64,000 nt of DNA from Metallyticus violacea (GCA_030762175.1 JAUJEO010000019.1:502001-566000); one strand, 5' to 3'. Positions 14,236 to 25,439 are shown, counted from the stretch's first letter. Program-made: numbers and translations. The notes: generated by a model not told the origin, from the letters alone.

Positions 14236-14266
14236 GCTTTTTTTTTATTTAAGGACGCTCTTTAAC
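14236..14266 (-). mobile_element. SINE-A tail fragment
   Basis: TTTATTTAAGGACGCTCTTT matches the 3' tail of the minus-oriented family A SINE at 46404 almost exactly. The rest of the SINE is missing. The ATT microsatellite at 14357-14393 follows. Confidence 0.6.
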
Positions 14267-14354
14267 TCAAAACATTGCAATTTATGGAAATACTTATTAG
14301 TGAATCCAACGCAAGATTAAAACAGTATGTATCATGCACGTATATTGCGTATGG

Positions 14355-14393
<39 letters not shown>

Positions 14394-14411
14394 TATCTTA
14401 CCGCCATATCT

Positions 14412-15147
14412 TCCAGAAAGTAAGTCCCAATCGCGCCTGGAGATGGAACCACTTGTCGGATAGGAATGCGCATGCGCAGGAGTAGAGAGGAAGTATGTGG
14501 GAATAATGCAGTAAAGTTTCAGCCTTGTGACGGCCGTGGTTACCGCGCTGTGCTAGGAGAAAATGGGTGCTCGATATTGTCTCCCGCCAAATGCGAGGTT
14601 CGTGCAGTCATCCGAGGTTTGCACGCTCAAAAGCAAAGTCCAGCAGAGATCCATCGCCAAGTGTCAAACTTCCGGGAGACAATTTCGTGCACAAGGGAGC
14701 GAGACATCTGGGGAATTGACAAGAGAGTTCTGAAATTGTGAAGCGCCGGTTCTGCTCAATTGCTTGCCGCACACTTTCCAACACTTCTGCCGTCACCAGG
14801 GACGGTCGGACACTACGGTCGTCGTCGTGAATATTGATTCGTCCTTCAGTGAACTGCCTGCACCATCGTCTTACCATAATGTCGTGTCCATTGACACAAT
14901 TGGCGATGGATCTCTGCTGGACTTTGCTTTTGAGCGAGCAAACCTCGGATGACTGCACAAACCTCGCAGTTGGCGGGAGACAATATCAGAGCACCCATTT
15001 TCTCCTAGCACAGCGCGGTAACCACGGCCGTCACAAGGCTGAAATTTTACTGCATTATTACCACATACTTCCTCTATTCCTGCGCATGCGCATTCCTATC
15101 CGACTAGCGGTGCCATCTCTAGGCGCGATTGGGACTTACTTTCTGGA
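14412..15147. mobile_element. Mariner-derived foldback with about 256 bp inverted arms
   Basis: The arms 14412-14667 and 14891-15147 are inverted copies, both ending in TCCAGAAAGTAAGTCCCAAT-type termini. Each arm holds a noncoding end plus the start of a mariner-family transposase (CEVRAVIRGLHAQKQSPAEI). The 223 bp centre continues the N-terminal domain on the minus strand (WCRQFTEGRINIHDDDRS, FTISELS). The DDD domain is gone. This is best explained as two head-to-head truncated copies or an aberrant transposition product. Each arm also carries TGCGCATGCGCA (14467-14478 and 15081-15092). Confidence 0.82.
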
Positions 15148-15179
15148 TGCCGTAATATTTCTGACATATTTGCCACCAG

Positions 15180-15690
15180 GTCATGGCTATATATTACAAG
15201 GAATGTTCAAGAAAGAATCGTCATAATTTTGATGAACTTTCTCAAAGTAATCCCCGTTGGATGCAATGCATCTATCCGAGTGTTTCTGCCAGTCTTCAAA
15301 GACATACTGGATTTTCCCCCCTCTCCCCCATAGGTCTTTCAGAACTACCTCCGCAGCTTTTACCACTGCTTCTGATAATGGAAAATTGAGGAAAGGGAAA
15401 GTATCATATCTGAACTATAGGGAGGGTGAGGGACACCTTTACATTGATTTTAATGAGATATCCAGCAACAACATTTGCGATGTGCGGTCAAGCATTATCG
15501 TGGTGCAGCATCCAGCTTGTTGCACGGAAATGTGAAGTTTTGCTCTGATATAGCCTTGCAGAGCTTTTAGTACATCTCTGCGGTATTGCTCACTTTTGTT
15601 TGTGCAGTTACGACATGTTGGTAAACCATTCCTTGAATATTGAAAAATGTAATGAACATAATTTCCCAGCTGAAGCAACCACTTTTGCTT
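15180..15690 (-). pseudogene. Mariner/Tc1-type transposase C-terminal remnant
   Basis: The minus strand encodes, in more than one frame, MLHHDNA.PHIANVVAGYL around 15460-15515. This is the third catalytic block (HDN.RPH) of mariner-type transposases. Further toward 15200 it gives FEDWQKHSDRCI..NGDYFEK, the usual C-terminal end. Stops and shifts break the frame. The first and second catalytic blocks are not recognisable, and the element abuts the foldback at 15147. Confidence 0.65.
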
Positions 15691-15929
15691 TATTTATTTA
15701 TTTAATGGTGATGATGGAGATTTCCACACGAGCTTTGTTGATGACTCTCAGGATCGAGATGATGTAGCCAAGTTTCATCAGGAGACTACATTTGAAAGAG
15801 CATATTCCTGTAATTGTGTGCATAACCTCAGTTGACACAAGATTTTTGGACTTCACCCTGTACAATCACATCCTATGTGCAACTTTTCAATTCGGGTGCC
15901 AAACAGTAACATTTTCAGGGTCAGCTGGC

Positions 15930-15985
15930 CATGTTGTGATTAATTTTTCTAAGCTGGTGATAGATAAAGACACGGCCAAATGACC
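15930..15985. repeat. Dispersed repeat, copy 1
   Basis: About 50 bp (TTGTGATTAATTTTTCTAAG...) are nearly identical to 18846-18896. This copy keeps GACACGGCC where the other reads GACATGGCC. The parent element is not identified. Confidence 0.7.
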
Positions 15986-16079
15986 GGGTGAAATAATGTC
16001 GGAAGTATTACGACAATTAGAGCAGATTACCCCGTACCAGTGTCAACTGTTTAATTTTGTACATGCCAGGGAAGAGTGC

Positions 16080-16788
16080 CTTATAGCTGGAAGGAAACAA
16101 ATGCGATCATTCTAAACAAAGGGATTGATAAAGATCCTCCTATAGGCCTATCTGCTTACTAAATGTCCTGGGCAAAATTCAAGAAAAACTATTGAGAATC
16201 GATGAGTATATCAATGATTGGTATGAATATTAAATCGTTTGGATTTAGAAAAAGCAAGTCAACAGAGGACAGCATTAATGAGGCAACAGAGATTGCAAAA
16301 ACAACTAATAAAATATACGTAAATAAAATATTTTGCTATGTTGCCGAGGCGTTTGATAACGTATAGTGGCCGAAACTGTTTCAAGTATTAAGGAAAAAGA
16401 AATATCCAAAATGCATTTGTAATTCGTTAATAGATTATTGTAAAAACAGAAGAATATATCTTAAAGTATATGTAACAGACTATTAATGAAATCACCTAAG
16501 GATGTCCGCAAGGGTCAATTTTAGGGCCGATATTATGCGACATATTTTTTAGATCTCTAATAGAAAAATTAGTACGATTAGAGAGTATAAAAGAAATTAT
16601 TGCACATGTAGATGATTTATTAATAATAATGGAAGGAAACAGCAGAAAGAAAATAGAAGAGAAGTCGAATATACTAACTGATCATGCAAACAATTGGTGC
16701 ATAAAAGTAAAATTGGAAATACGTAGCTCCTCACAAATCATCATATTTGTTTTTAAAAAGAAACTTAAACAGAAACCCGACTATTAAA

Positions 16789-16819
<31 letters not shown>

Positions 16820-17000
16820 TAAAAGATTAGCAATAAATATCTAAGTATCTAATTAAATTTTAAGAAACATGTAGAAAATATAAGAACTAGGGCAGAAAAA
16901 ATTATGTTTAAGTTTACCAATATTGGACAGAAATATTTTAATATAAATGCTGATGCAATAAAAATCTCTCACAATAGCATCTTTGCAGCCATATTAAACT
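16080..17000 (+). pseudogene. Non-LTR retrotransposon reverse transcriptase remnant
   Basis: Broken frames give, in order, GFRKSKSTEDSINEATEIAK (around 16235-16300), AEAFDNV.WPKLFQVLRKKK, a GCPQGSILGPIL-like block near 16500-16530 in a shifted frame, and an AYADDLLII-like block at about 16600-16625 reading AHVDDLLIIMEG. This order matches the palm motifs of LINE reverse transcriptases of the group that carries an RNase H domain (I/R1-like). A family B SINE tail follows at 17081. An ATT-type microsatellite (16791-16818) has expanded inside it. Confidence 0.7.
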
Positions 17001-17080
17001 ATGGAAGGAGGAGTATGGGGGGAAGGGCACGTGAGATATATTTTATGCGTACTTTAAGGACCTCTCAAAAAAAAAGTTTA

Positions 17081-17229
17081 TCGGTAAGGTACCCTAAACT
17101 AAGGCGTGGAACGTTTCCTTCCTTTAAAATAAAAATAATCCTTTTCCTATTAATCATTTCATTTCATGAATCATCAATGTCCATCGCCAGTGATGCCTCA
17201 GTAGTAAAAACGAGCGTTAAACGGTATTA
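17081..17229 (+). mobile_element. SINE family B, 5'-truncated
   Basis: It begins GGTAAGGTACCCTAAAC and ends GCCTCAGTAGTAAAAACG..CGTTAAACGG, matching the downstream half of the family B SINE at 21768-22046 in the opposite orientation. The tRNA-like head is missing. It lies at the end of the LINE remnant and is followed by a GA-rich microsatellite (17228-17268). Confidence 0.75.
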
Positions 17230-17463
17230 AATAGAGAGAGAGAGCGAGAGAGCGAGAGAGAGAGAGACACGTTTGTAACATGAGGTATCAAAATGTTTTA
17301 GGGCATTGAACAATTTAACGAATAAAATATCATGTAAAATGGCAGATGAGTATATAAACAACAAAAATCAAATAAGAGAGAAAATTCAACTATCAAAAGC
17401 CATATATTCCCTTAGAAGATCCCAGAGAATTAGAGAAAGGCAAGATATATACAAGTAGAATCA

Positions 17464-17590
17464 ATTCAAGAGGAAGAAGATGAAGAAGATAACACCAAGG
17501 AGGAGAAGAAGAAGAAGAAGAAGAAGAAGAAGAAGGAAAAAGGAGGAGGAGGAGGAGGAGGAGGATGAAAAGAAGGAGGAGGAGGAGGAG

Positions 17591-17628
<38 letters not shown>

Positions 17629-17856
17629 AGAAGAAGAAGAAGAAGAAGAAAGATATATACAAGAAAGATATATACAAGTAGAATCAATTCAAGATGAAGA
17701 AGATAACACCAAAACTGAATGAGGAGAAGAAGAAGAAGAAGAAGAAGAAGAAGAAGGAGGAGGAGGAGGAGGAGGAGGAGGAGTAATAAGAAGAAGAAGG
17801 AGGAGGAGGAGGAGGAGGAGAAGAAGAAGGAGGAGGAGGAGTAATAATAATAATAA

Positions 17857-17887
<31 letters not shown>

Positions 17888-18160
17888 AAAGATATAAACA
17901 AGAAAGATATAAAGTAGAATAAATTCAAGAGGAAGAAGATGAAGAAGATAACACCAAACCTGAATGAGGAGAAGAAGAAGAAGAAGAAGAAGGAGGAGGA
18001 GGAGGAGGAAAAGGAGGAGGAGGAAAAGGAGGAGGAGGAGAAGAAGAAGAAGAAGAAGAAGAAGAAGAAGAAGAAGAAGAAGAAGAAGAAGAAGAAGGAG
18101 GAGGAGGAGGAGGAGGAGGAGGAGGAGGAGAAGGAGAAGAAAAAGAAGAAGAAGATACTA
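17464..18160. repeat. Purine-only tract with higher-order repeat
   Basis: About 700 bp of the + strand are almost entirely A and G, built from GAA and GGA triplets. A nonrepetitive module (around GATAACACC at 17488, 17702 and 17947) recurs three times, spaced about 214 and 245 bp, and each copy is followed by a GAA/GGA array of different length. Frames through it give K/E/R or F/S/L strings, which is composition and not coding. Such tracts can form triplex (H-DNA) structures. Confidence 0.9.
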
Positions 18161-18369
18161 TTTGAAATGAATGAGTGATACTGAATATATTTTTTCATTT
18201 TTCTCTATCACATTGCATTTTTTCACTATTGATGAAAATTGATTTTTATAATGGGGTGTACTGTGAGATCAGGTCAGGTGAATTTTAAAAACAAATTAAA
18301 TCATACAAAATAAGCACCTATGTTTATAAATATTATAATTTGTAATACCAATATATTTTATTCCTTGAC

Positions 18370-18530
18370 ATTCTGCAATGGTACCTTCTGAAGCAGGAAC
18401 ATTCCTTTACAGCATCCAGAAATAATCTATCATCATACTTGCATTCCACCTTATTTCTGCAACATCTTTATGGAATCTTTCACCATTTTCCTCACTGAAG
18501 TTCCTAACATTACTTAGAAATAAATCCACT
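18370..18530 (-). pseudogene. Fragment of an unclassified repeat-borne protein
   Basis: The minus strand reads VDLFLSNVRNFSEENGERFH then KDVAEI.W..SMMIDYFWML before a stop. The GERFH..D...DY.W pattern resembles an uncharacterised protein dispersed in many arthropod genomes. I cannot assign it to a transposon class. The surrounding 18181-18960 has no CpG at all. Confidence 0.3.
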
Positions 18531-18845
18531 TGTCAGAACAAAACATATAATTTGGGACTCATTTTGCAACCAAGTTTTGGATATTCCACATGTACTATTT
18601 GTAGTTTTTATGTTTCTTATTTCCTAGAAAGCTCACAACTGTGTTTTTGAAACTTATTCATACTTTTTTCACTTTATGACATTGTATTTTCAAATTTTTC
18701 TTCAGTCATCAATTTTTCTGATTTGTGTGGCCCTCAAGATTACCCAATTTGCTGGCAATTTACTGAATATTTTTGCCATCTATGTTCAGTGCTTAACTTA
18801 AAATTTAAAGATGGAAGTAATATTTTAGATCAATCAATCTATTTT

Positions 18846-18896
18846 TGTTGTGATTAATTTTTCTAAGCTGGTGATAGATAAAGACATGGCCAACTG
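18846..18896. repeat. Dispersed repeat, copy 2
   Basis: Near-identical to 15930-15985 (see that entry) but lying in CpG-depleted DNA; the single CpG has become TpG here. Confidence 0.7.
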
Positions 18897-18960
18897 ACTT
18901 CTCTGTTGGCTGTCCCACTTACAAAGTAAGCAAGGATATTTTATAATTTCAGTCTGAAAT

Positions 18961-20030
18961 TCCTGCTAAAGTTGCGAGTGTTCACACATGATGCTAAAAA
19001 TGTCCACACTTTGTCAGATTGCACAATAACTATCATTTATAGATATGAAGGAGGAAGGTGAAATAATGATGAAGATCCAATTTTTATGATTTTGATAAAA
19101 CAACTCATGAAATCTCTTTGAATATATCCATCTAGGTCTATGTTGCTCAGAATCTACAGTTAAAAATATCCATGACTGATGCAAATCTTAGTATTTGATG
19201 GAAAAAGTATCATTGTCCACTCTACTTTCTGTTGATATAATAAGGTTTAATGTTTAGAAACCAGCTTTCTGTATTATAGAACTCACCTTCAAAAGACTAC
19301 AACAGGTAGCAGCAGAAAAATTAAAAGTACATTTTTATTTAATTATTTTTAATAAAAATGTATCTCTCCCCAACAAAATATATAATCTAAGGTGTCCAGA
19401 CGTTTCAATGTAGATGTTCAGACATTGACTTCAAAAGTTAGCAACCCTTCCAACAGCAAATCCATTGGAATTCTCACATATGCACCAACCATTTTCATCA
19501 TACTTCACTTAGTTTGCATCTTCTTTATGTTTCCATAGGATTTCTTCATCAAAACTGAATAATATAGTTACAGATAGGAAAATATTACTGTAAAGTAATA
19601 GTATATTTTTCAAACTCATCTTCTGTATATAAATGATGTGTAGAATTCCACCATTTTTCTAATGTTATTATAGTACATCACAAATTTACTCTCAGTAAAA
19701 TACAGGGACAACTCATTTTCCCTATGTTTGGACCTAAATAAGTTGTACCAGATGGTAACATGTTTTGCACTCATCTGGGAATCAAAAACATGAATATTTT
19801 CCTTTAATAATTTGCCCATTGTTCCTCTTGTGTGAACAAATCTGGCATAACGCCTCTTGTAAAGGTACAAATTTTTCTGTTTTTTCTGGGGAGGGTGTAA
19901 TATTTCACTAACACTCTCTCTTGACACACATCCTAATATAACAAATGGAGATAGGAATGGTATATCTGATCCAGGGGGTACAGGTGTAATAAACAGCTGA
20001 TGCTATGTTGATGGGATATATAAAGTACTT
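18961..20030. other. No gene recognised
   Basis: AT-rich and CpG-poor. A minus-strand frame of 103 codons at 19616-19927 contains KRRYARFVHTRGTMGKLLKE, which I do not recognise. It has no flanking splice or transposon signature. Confidence 0.35.
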
Positions 20031-20036
20031 TTTTTA

Positions 20037-20418
20037 TTCGTTTAAGAATTTTAAAAAAATAAGAGCTTTTTAAAAAATTCTGTTGGAACTCATGTAAAAT
20101 GTAAATTATAATTAATCTGTCGTCTAACACATTCTTATGTTTCAATTACTTTTAAATATGGTGGGACTGATTTCGAAGAGACATCCTCTCCATCTTCAAC
20201 CAACTTGACCAACTTGATGACTTGAGTGGTCAAGTTCGTTGAAGATGGAGAGGATGTCTCTTCGAAACCGGTTCCACCATATTTAAAAATAAGTGAAGCA
20301 TAAGAGTGTGTTAGACGACAGGATTAGATACAATTTGCATTTAACAAGCTTCACTGTGTGATTCGAACAGAATTTTTTAAAAATGTCTTATTTTTCGAAA
20401 TTTCTTAAGTGAATAATT
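20037..20418. mobile_element. PLE-type foldback with hammerhead-like core
   Basis: The arms (about 20037-20211 and 20228-20418) are inverted copies separated by 16 bp. The inner part of each arm holds a hammerhead-like block: TTGAAGA, a 7 bp stem-loop, then CGAAACCGGTT in the right arm (20239-20273). The leading C of the CUGANGA box is T, and the right arm lacks a matching stem I, so the ribozyme is probably dead. CTTCACTGTGTG on the right arm at about 20349-20360 also occurs beside the foldbacks at 27.4 and 58.3 kb. No PLE protein sequence remains. Confidence 0.72.
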
Positions 20419-20614
20419 CTAATGTTTTATATCTCAGGTCAAATAACCAGAAACCATTTTGATCAGTGTTAGGATTGCTCTAAATCCATTTATTATCATA
20501 CCCCTTTTCCTTTATTCCATTTATATTTGAATTCACTTTACAATTCCATTTTGCTTTCATTATTAGTAGTGTTGCTTCTCCTTCATAAAATGTTCATAAG
20601 AGTAATTGCAGTTT

Positions 20615-20700
20615 GTAACAGCAGAGTTACTGAGCAATAATGTTTGAAACTCAAACTCAGGAGATCCCAAGTTCAAATCCTGAGGTAGGCTTTTTTTATG
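20615..20700 (+). mobile_element. tRNA-derived SINE head, family C
   Basis: A stretch ending GATCCCAAGTTCAAATCCTG has a B-box (AGTTCAAATCC) and the preceding paired anticodon-arm-like sequence of a tRNA head, followed by a T-rich stretch. It differs from families A and B. Only one copy was noticed. Confidence 0.45.
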
Positions 20701-21119
20701 GTGGTTCTTCCTGGTAGCTTTAGCAAATGCTGGGTTTGGATGGATATTTTCTTCCCACAAATTTTCTGCTCTCCTGTTTCAATAATTTTATTCCATTAGT
20801 TTTATTATTCAGTAAAAAGTGCTAGAGTGAGGTGAGCTGGTGGTGTGACAGTAACATGCATTGGGAAATGTTTCTGCCCAGCATCTGGTATGAAAGTGGA
20901 CCATCTGATGAGCTGGGACTCTTGAAAAGGGAGCTCCACCGGCCTTGGATATTCAATCTGAAAACATTGTTAGGAACCCCGTATAGGTTGTTGCCTCACT
21001 ACTTGTGGATTTCGGCTACACAGTGTTTCCCTTACTTCATCTCTTCCTTCCAGAGATTCTCCCCTAAGGGCATAGGCACAAACAGGCAGCCCTTGATCAA
21101 GGCTAAAGTACCAAAAAAT

Positions 21120-21166
21120 CCTCCTTCATTCCTAACAGGCCAATCCAACATACTCCAACAATAGTA

Positions 21167-21219
<53 letters not shown>

Positions 21220-21265
21220 TTATTTATTCAAATATAAGTTTGCACTCAAAACAAAAGGAAGGAAA
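21120..21265 (+). repeat. Dispersed repeat shared with 24345-24440
   Basis: CCTAACAGGCCAATCCAACA, then an AATAGTA/ATT-rich run, then TTTGCACTCAA, recur at 24345-24440 (CCTAACAGACCAATCGAACC). An ATT microsatellite has expanded here (about 21166-21214) but not in the other copy. The 300 bp upstream (20830-21120) is relatively GC-rich and may be the body of the same unidentified repeat. Confidence 0.55.
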
Positions 21266-21280
21266 TAATAAAAGACACTT

Positions 21281-21545
21281 TTATAGTGGTGTTTAATGTC
21301 TATTTTTTTCACTATGGCATCACAGGCTGTAGATACTGATCACATATGAGATGAAATGATAAGATTAGGAGAAGAATTTTGCAGAGGAAGCGTTCCATTT
21401 TAGGGGTATCCCGAAGCGTTTGCCTTGATGAGGACTGAGAAAAGTCTGGAGAAAACATCAGTCTTGGAGGTCATCTTGACAGAGCTCAAATTGCAGACCT
21501 CTCATTCGCATTTGTGTGCCTTAGCAACTTTGGCCATTCATGTTG
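21281..21545 (-). mobile_element. SINE family B, diverged
   Basis: It contains the family B landmarks in order: TGGTGTTTAATG, GGCATCACAGGC, GATGAAATGAT, GAGGACTGAG, then a decayed tRNA-like head reading to about 21545. It is much more mutated than the copy at 21768. Confidence 0.7.
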
Positions 21546-21767
21546 CTGATGATGGGAGAGAAAGAGGGAGGCCAAAAAGAAATAAATAAAGGAAAGAAGA
21601 AGGAAAGTAATTTTGTTCATTGGAATATTGAATCCTGACTAGCTTAGTTGATTTGCTAAGGCAAAGGCAAATTTATATGTGTATATATATTTACATATTT
21701 GGTAGAATCTGTCTTCATAAATTTTGAGCACATATTTTTAACTAATAATATCATTACTAAATGATGA

Positions 21768-22046
21768 ATGAATGGTGTTTAACGCCCGTTTTTGCTACAG
21801 AGGCACCACAATTGATGGATACTGATGATACATGAGATGAAATGGTATATTGGGAAAGGATTTTTATTCTTAAGGAATCGTTCCAGGCCTAAGTTTAGGG
21901 TACCTCCCAGGCATTTGCCATTTATGAGGACTAAGGAAAACCTGGAAAAAACCTGAGTCAGGAAGGACGGTCCTGGCGGGATTCGAACCCCAGATCTCCC
22001 GCTTACAGGTTCGCGCCTTATCGACCTCGTCCACCCGTGGCGGTCT
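21768..22046 (-). mobile_element. SINE family B, full length with target-site duplication
   Basis: Read on the minus strand, the head (CCGCCACGGGTGGACGAGGT, ..TAAGGCGCG.., GGGGTTCGAATCCCGCC) looks like a leucine/serine-type tRNA with A and B boxes. The unrelated body ends in CGTTAAACACC. A perfect 14 bp target-site duplication TTACTAAATGATGA flanks it (21754-21767 and 22047-22060). The right duplicate runs straight into an ATG-repeat microsatellite (to 22100). Best-preserved copy of this family here. Confidence 0.92.
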
Positions 22047-22053
22047 TTACTAA

Positions 22054-22054
<1 letters not shown>

Positions 22055-22100
<46 letters not shown>

Positions 22101-22289
22101 AACATACAGTTAAATCAGCAGAAAAAATAATAAAATATGTAAACTTCTTAATGAAACAATCTCCAAAATCAAATTCTTAGAATAAACACCAGCTTGCACT
22201 TTTTTTTATTCTAAATATTAATTTTGAAGATTGTTTTACTAAGAAATTGAACTTTATTTTTTTTTCTACTGGTTTAACTCTATGTTATA

Positions 22290-22364
<75 letters not shown>
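22055..22364. repeat. (ATG)n and (ATT)n microsatellites
   Basis: An ATG array lies at 22055-22100 and a long ATT array at 22291-22364. The first begins in the target-site duplication of the preceding SINE; the second precedes the CpG-normal patch. Confidence 0.92.
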
Positions 22365-22365
<1 letters not shown>

Positions 22366-22380
22366 GTGTTGTTTTATGGA

Positions 22381-23400
22381 TAAACGGGTTTGAAACGCTT
22401 AAAAGAACGAACAGTTTTGATGTACAAATCTTCAGAAATGACCCTCGTCTCTCTTATTTGACTTCTGATTTCTCTAATCTTAGCTTTCGAACTTTGTACC
22501 ACAATTACTTGGATTGAACCCTTGAACAGCATTAAACTGCCTACTATGCCACTAAGGGTTATCTATGGCCACTAACGGCACTGACGTAGAATGTAGTGTA
22601 CACTCACGACACTAGAGTGTGATTAAGTAGCTAGCAGAAAGTTATTGAAATTTGTATTTGTAGTGGTAGAAAACGTTTAGTGTGCGCTTTAATTTATAAT
22701 GGGGTTGAAACGGATTGTATTTTTATATGACAGTAAATCAACCAGTCATGTAAGAATAGCCATTTTTGTTCACAATTTCTATAATGGTTAATGTCGTCTG
22801 CAAGCTTGTACATGTTCCACTGGTGACCTCTGTTATGCATGAATTTAAGTTAATTTCTTAGAAGACGAAGAAATACAAAATTGGAATAAAATTTATTCAA
22901 TATAAAAGTAAATTAGAATTAATTTTAAAAGTGATTTCAAGACTGATGTTCCTAGTACGTGATGCAAGGCGACTTTTACGCACTTAGGCAAGATACTAAA
23001 TCAAGCGTTTACATGCGCCTAATAAGATTTTGCAGGTGTCATTGCATATATTCTCATGTTTCATACTTTATAATGCTTGTTTTGCCTTATTAGTATATGT
23101 TGTAGACTGCAATCTTATATATACGTATATAACATTGAAATAAGGTTGGTTGAAACATTCAAAGCAACTAGTGTAATGCGCCGAACATGAATATAGTCTC
23201 TAAATAAAACGGTATGTTTTTCCCCTACCTATATGGTATTAATTACATGAATTTATTTTCAGGATATACTAAGGAAAAAATGAAGCCTCATTGGTCCATG
23301 AAGTATTTTAAAAAGAGGAAAGAACTAACTCGATTTTGTGGAAACAAATCGTTTAACAGCATTTAGGACTATGTGGGCCCATTTATTAATGGTGAGAATT
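22381..23400 (+). promoter_or_regulatory. Candidate promoter/5' region of the ankyrin gene (CpG-normal patch)
   Basis: I count 24 CpG dinucleotides in these 1020 bp, against none in the following 420 bp (23401-23820) and none in 18181-18960. A patch escaping CpG loss inside a depleted domain is what an unmethylated promoter inside germline-methylated DNA would look like. It lies 9.6 kb upstream of the first supported exon of the + strand ankyrin gene. No TATA box or initiator is compelling, and no first exon could be fixed. It could instead be a younger insertion of unknown type. Confidence 0.35.
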
Positions 23401-25230
23401 ATACATTAATGCATTTGTTGTATCAGCTGTGTAGAATGATTAACTAAACATATTTAGGTGGTGAAAATATAATTTATTTTTTGTATTAGGAGACATAAAA
23501 TTGAGAAATTCTTCATATGAATGGGTAATCTGCAGAATATAGTGACTTGTGAGTTATGGCTCTAAATTTTGACAAATATAGAAAGCATGTGTAGCCTAAC
23601 CTTCACTCCAAAGTGAAAATAAATACTATGACATCACTGAACTATTTGATAGCTGCATCTTATAAATTTAAAACATAATTACAAATGAAAAAAAAAATAT
23701 ACTTTTGACAATCTTATTTTATACCAAAAAAGTTTATGAAACCTGTATAAGTCATAATGCTGTATGATCAGATTTACTGCTTAAATATTTGGAAAATTAT
23801 CAGATTGCTTAATACTGATTGGTTTACTGTTCAATACGGGTGTTTGTGCTGTAATTGATAGCTTTCAGCAAATGGCAATATGATCGGTCTGTTAAGCAAC
23901 AGAAACCACCTCTTTCCCTTTCTGCATTTTTATGTGTACCTACTATTATTCTAATAAGCAAATAGGTTGTTTATGCTATTAAAAATACTATAAATAATGT
24001 AAATGCAGCAGGTAAAGCAAAAGGAAAAGTAGAGAAAAGGTTTTTGATTAGTTTTAACTTAAGATAACATGAAAGCTAATGATTGTTGATTGGTATCCAA
24101 TGGCTTACATTGGAAACATTTATCCTATTTTGTGCCAAGCCTTCCAATAAAGCCCACTTAGGTTTTTACATTGTTGAAGTGCTCTATTTACATTTTGACA
24201 AATTAGCTGGTGATCTTGATCTATTTTTGTGTCTTAAGTATGCATAGTATGCTTTCTTTTTGTGTAAATTTTCATCTTGATAAGTGGGCAGCCAAGCAGA
24301 CGTAACCTATGTTTAGCCAATGCATAGTCACTGCTTTTTTTATTACTGCACCCCTAACAGACCAATCGAACCTACTCCAAAAATAGTATTTACTATTATT
24401 TATTTAAATAAAATTTGCACTCAAGACAGAACGAAAGATGGAATGAAGATAAAGAAAAAGGAACAGTGAAAGAAAGAATTTTCTAATGCCCATTGTTAGT
24501 GTAATGTTGTAGCTGTTGTTTGCATCTCAAAAACCTCTGATGCTTCAATTCTGCATTTAAAAATGCTCAGTACTGTGACAAAGAGTTGTCAGTCCAAGGT
24601 CTAATCTAAGCAATCTGGAGTGGATATATTCATCTCAGGGCAATCACTGTTTGTTTCTAAACTGGATTCCACTGAACACTGACTCCCATTGCCTTGACAA
24701 TCATAGAGTGTATACACCCAGATTTCAAATGGTGATCAACAGTATCAGTGTTGGTGAAACAGTGGATGGATGGATAGATACAAAAATCATACTAATTTCC
24801 AGCTTTTTAATGATGTGGAAAATGTCATCCTTAATGAAGGGCTACCACTACAATACATTTTTCATGTTTTTATTTTATAATTTAACTTCAAGGAGTGTAC
24901 TTTTTATACTGCATCTGAAATCAAAATGCAGATAATAATATTTGGCAGCAAAACTATTAGTTGATTGTCAAAACACCTGGTACAATTTCCTTAAAATTTT
25001 TGTAACAATATTTATGACAAGATTTGGTAAAATTTATAAATTATGTATATAGATGTAAAATATATGGATTTAAAAGTGTGATCCAAAATTGTTATCTCTG
25101 AAATACAATCTGCAACACTTTAAAGCAGTTAGCATGTTTTGTTGGAGTGGTATCTGGGCAGTGCCTTGGCAGTAATCATGAATCATGTAAATAGGTGCAT
25201 TCATAAAAAAAATAAGTCATTAATGTCCAT
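23401..25230 (+). other. No gene recognised; CpG-poor, probable intron
   Basis: This holds the second copy of the 21120 dispersed repeat (24345-24440) and otherwise unidentified AT-rich sequence. If the patch at 22.4-23.4 kb is the promoter, this is intron 1. Confidence 0.4.
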
Positions 25231-25439
25231 CATGAGCTAATCGCTGCTTGTAGCAAGGGTTGCATGAGTATCCAAATGGTCCAAAATACACAGTTCATAT
25301 GCTTCTTCCCCCTGGAATTGAAATTGGATGCTTATCCATAAAAAACATGTTGTCAGACCAAATGCAGTATCAAAACTATTTGCATGAAAGGTGCTATGTT
25401 TGTTATACATATTATAAGCAACATTGTATAGACTGAACC

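Noticed and set aside
17480..18198. Several open frames of 60-169 codons (K/E/R, S/F or L strings)
   Set aside because: They are translations of the GAA/GGA purine tract; open on both strands only because of composition.
22699..22791. 30-codon ATG frame in the CpG-normal patch, with a GTAAGA donor-like site, as first exon
   Set aside because: The donor would leave in phase 0 whereas exon a needs phase 1; without an intermediate exon it cannot be joined.
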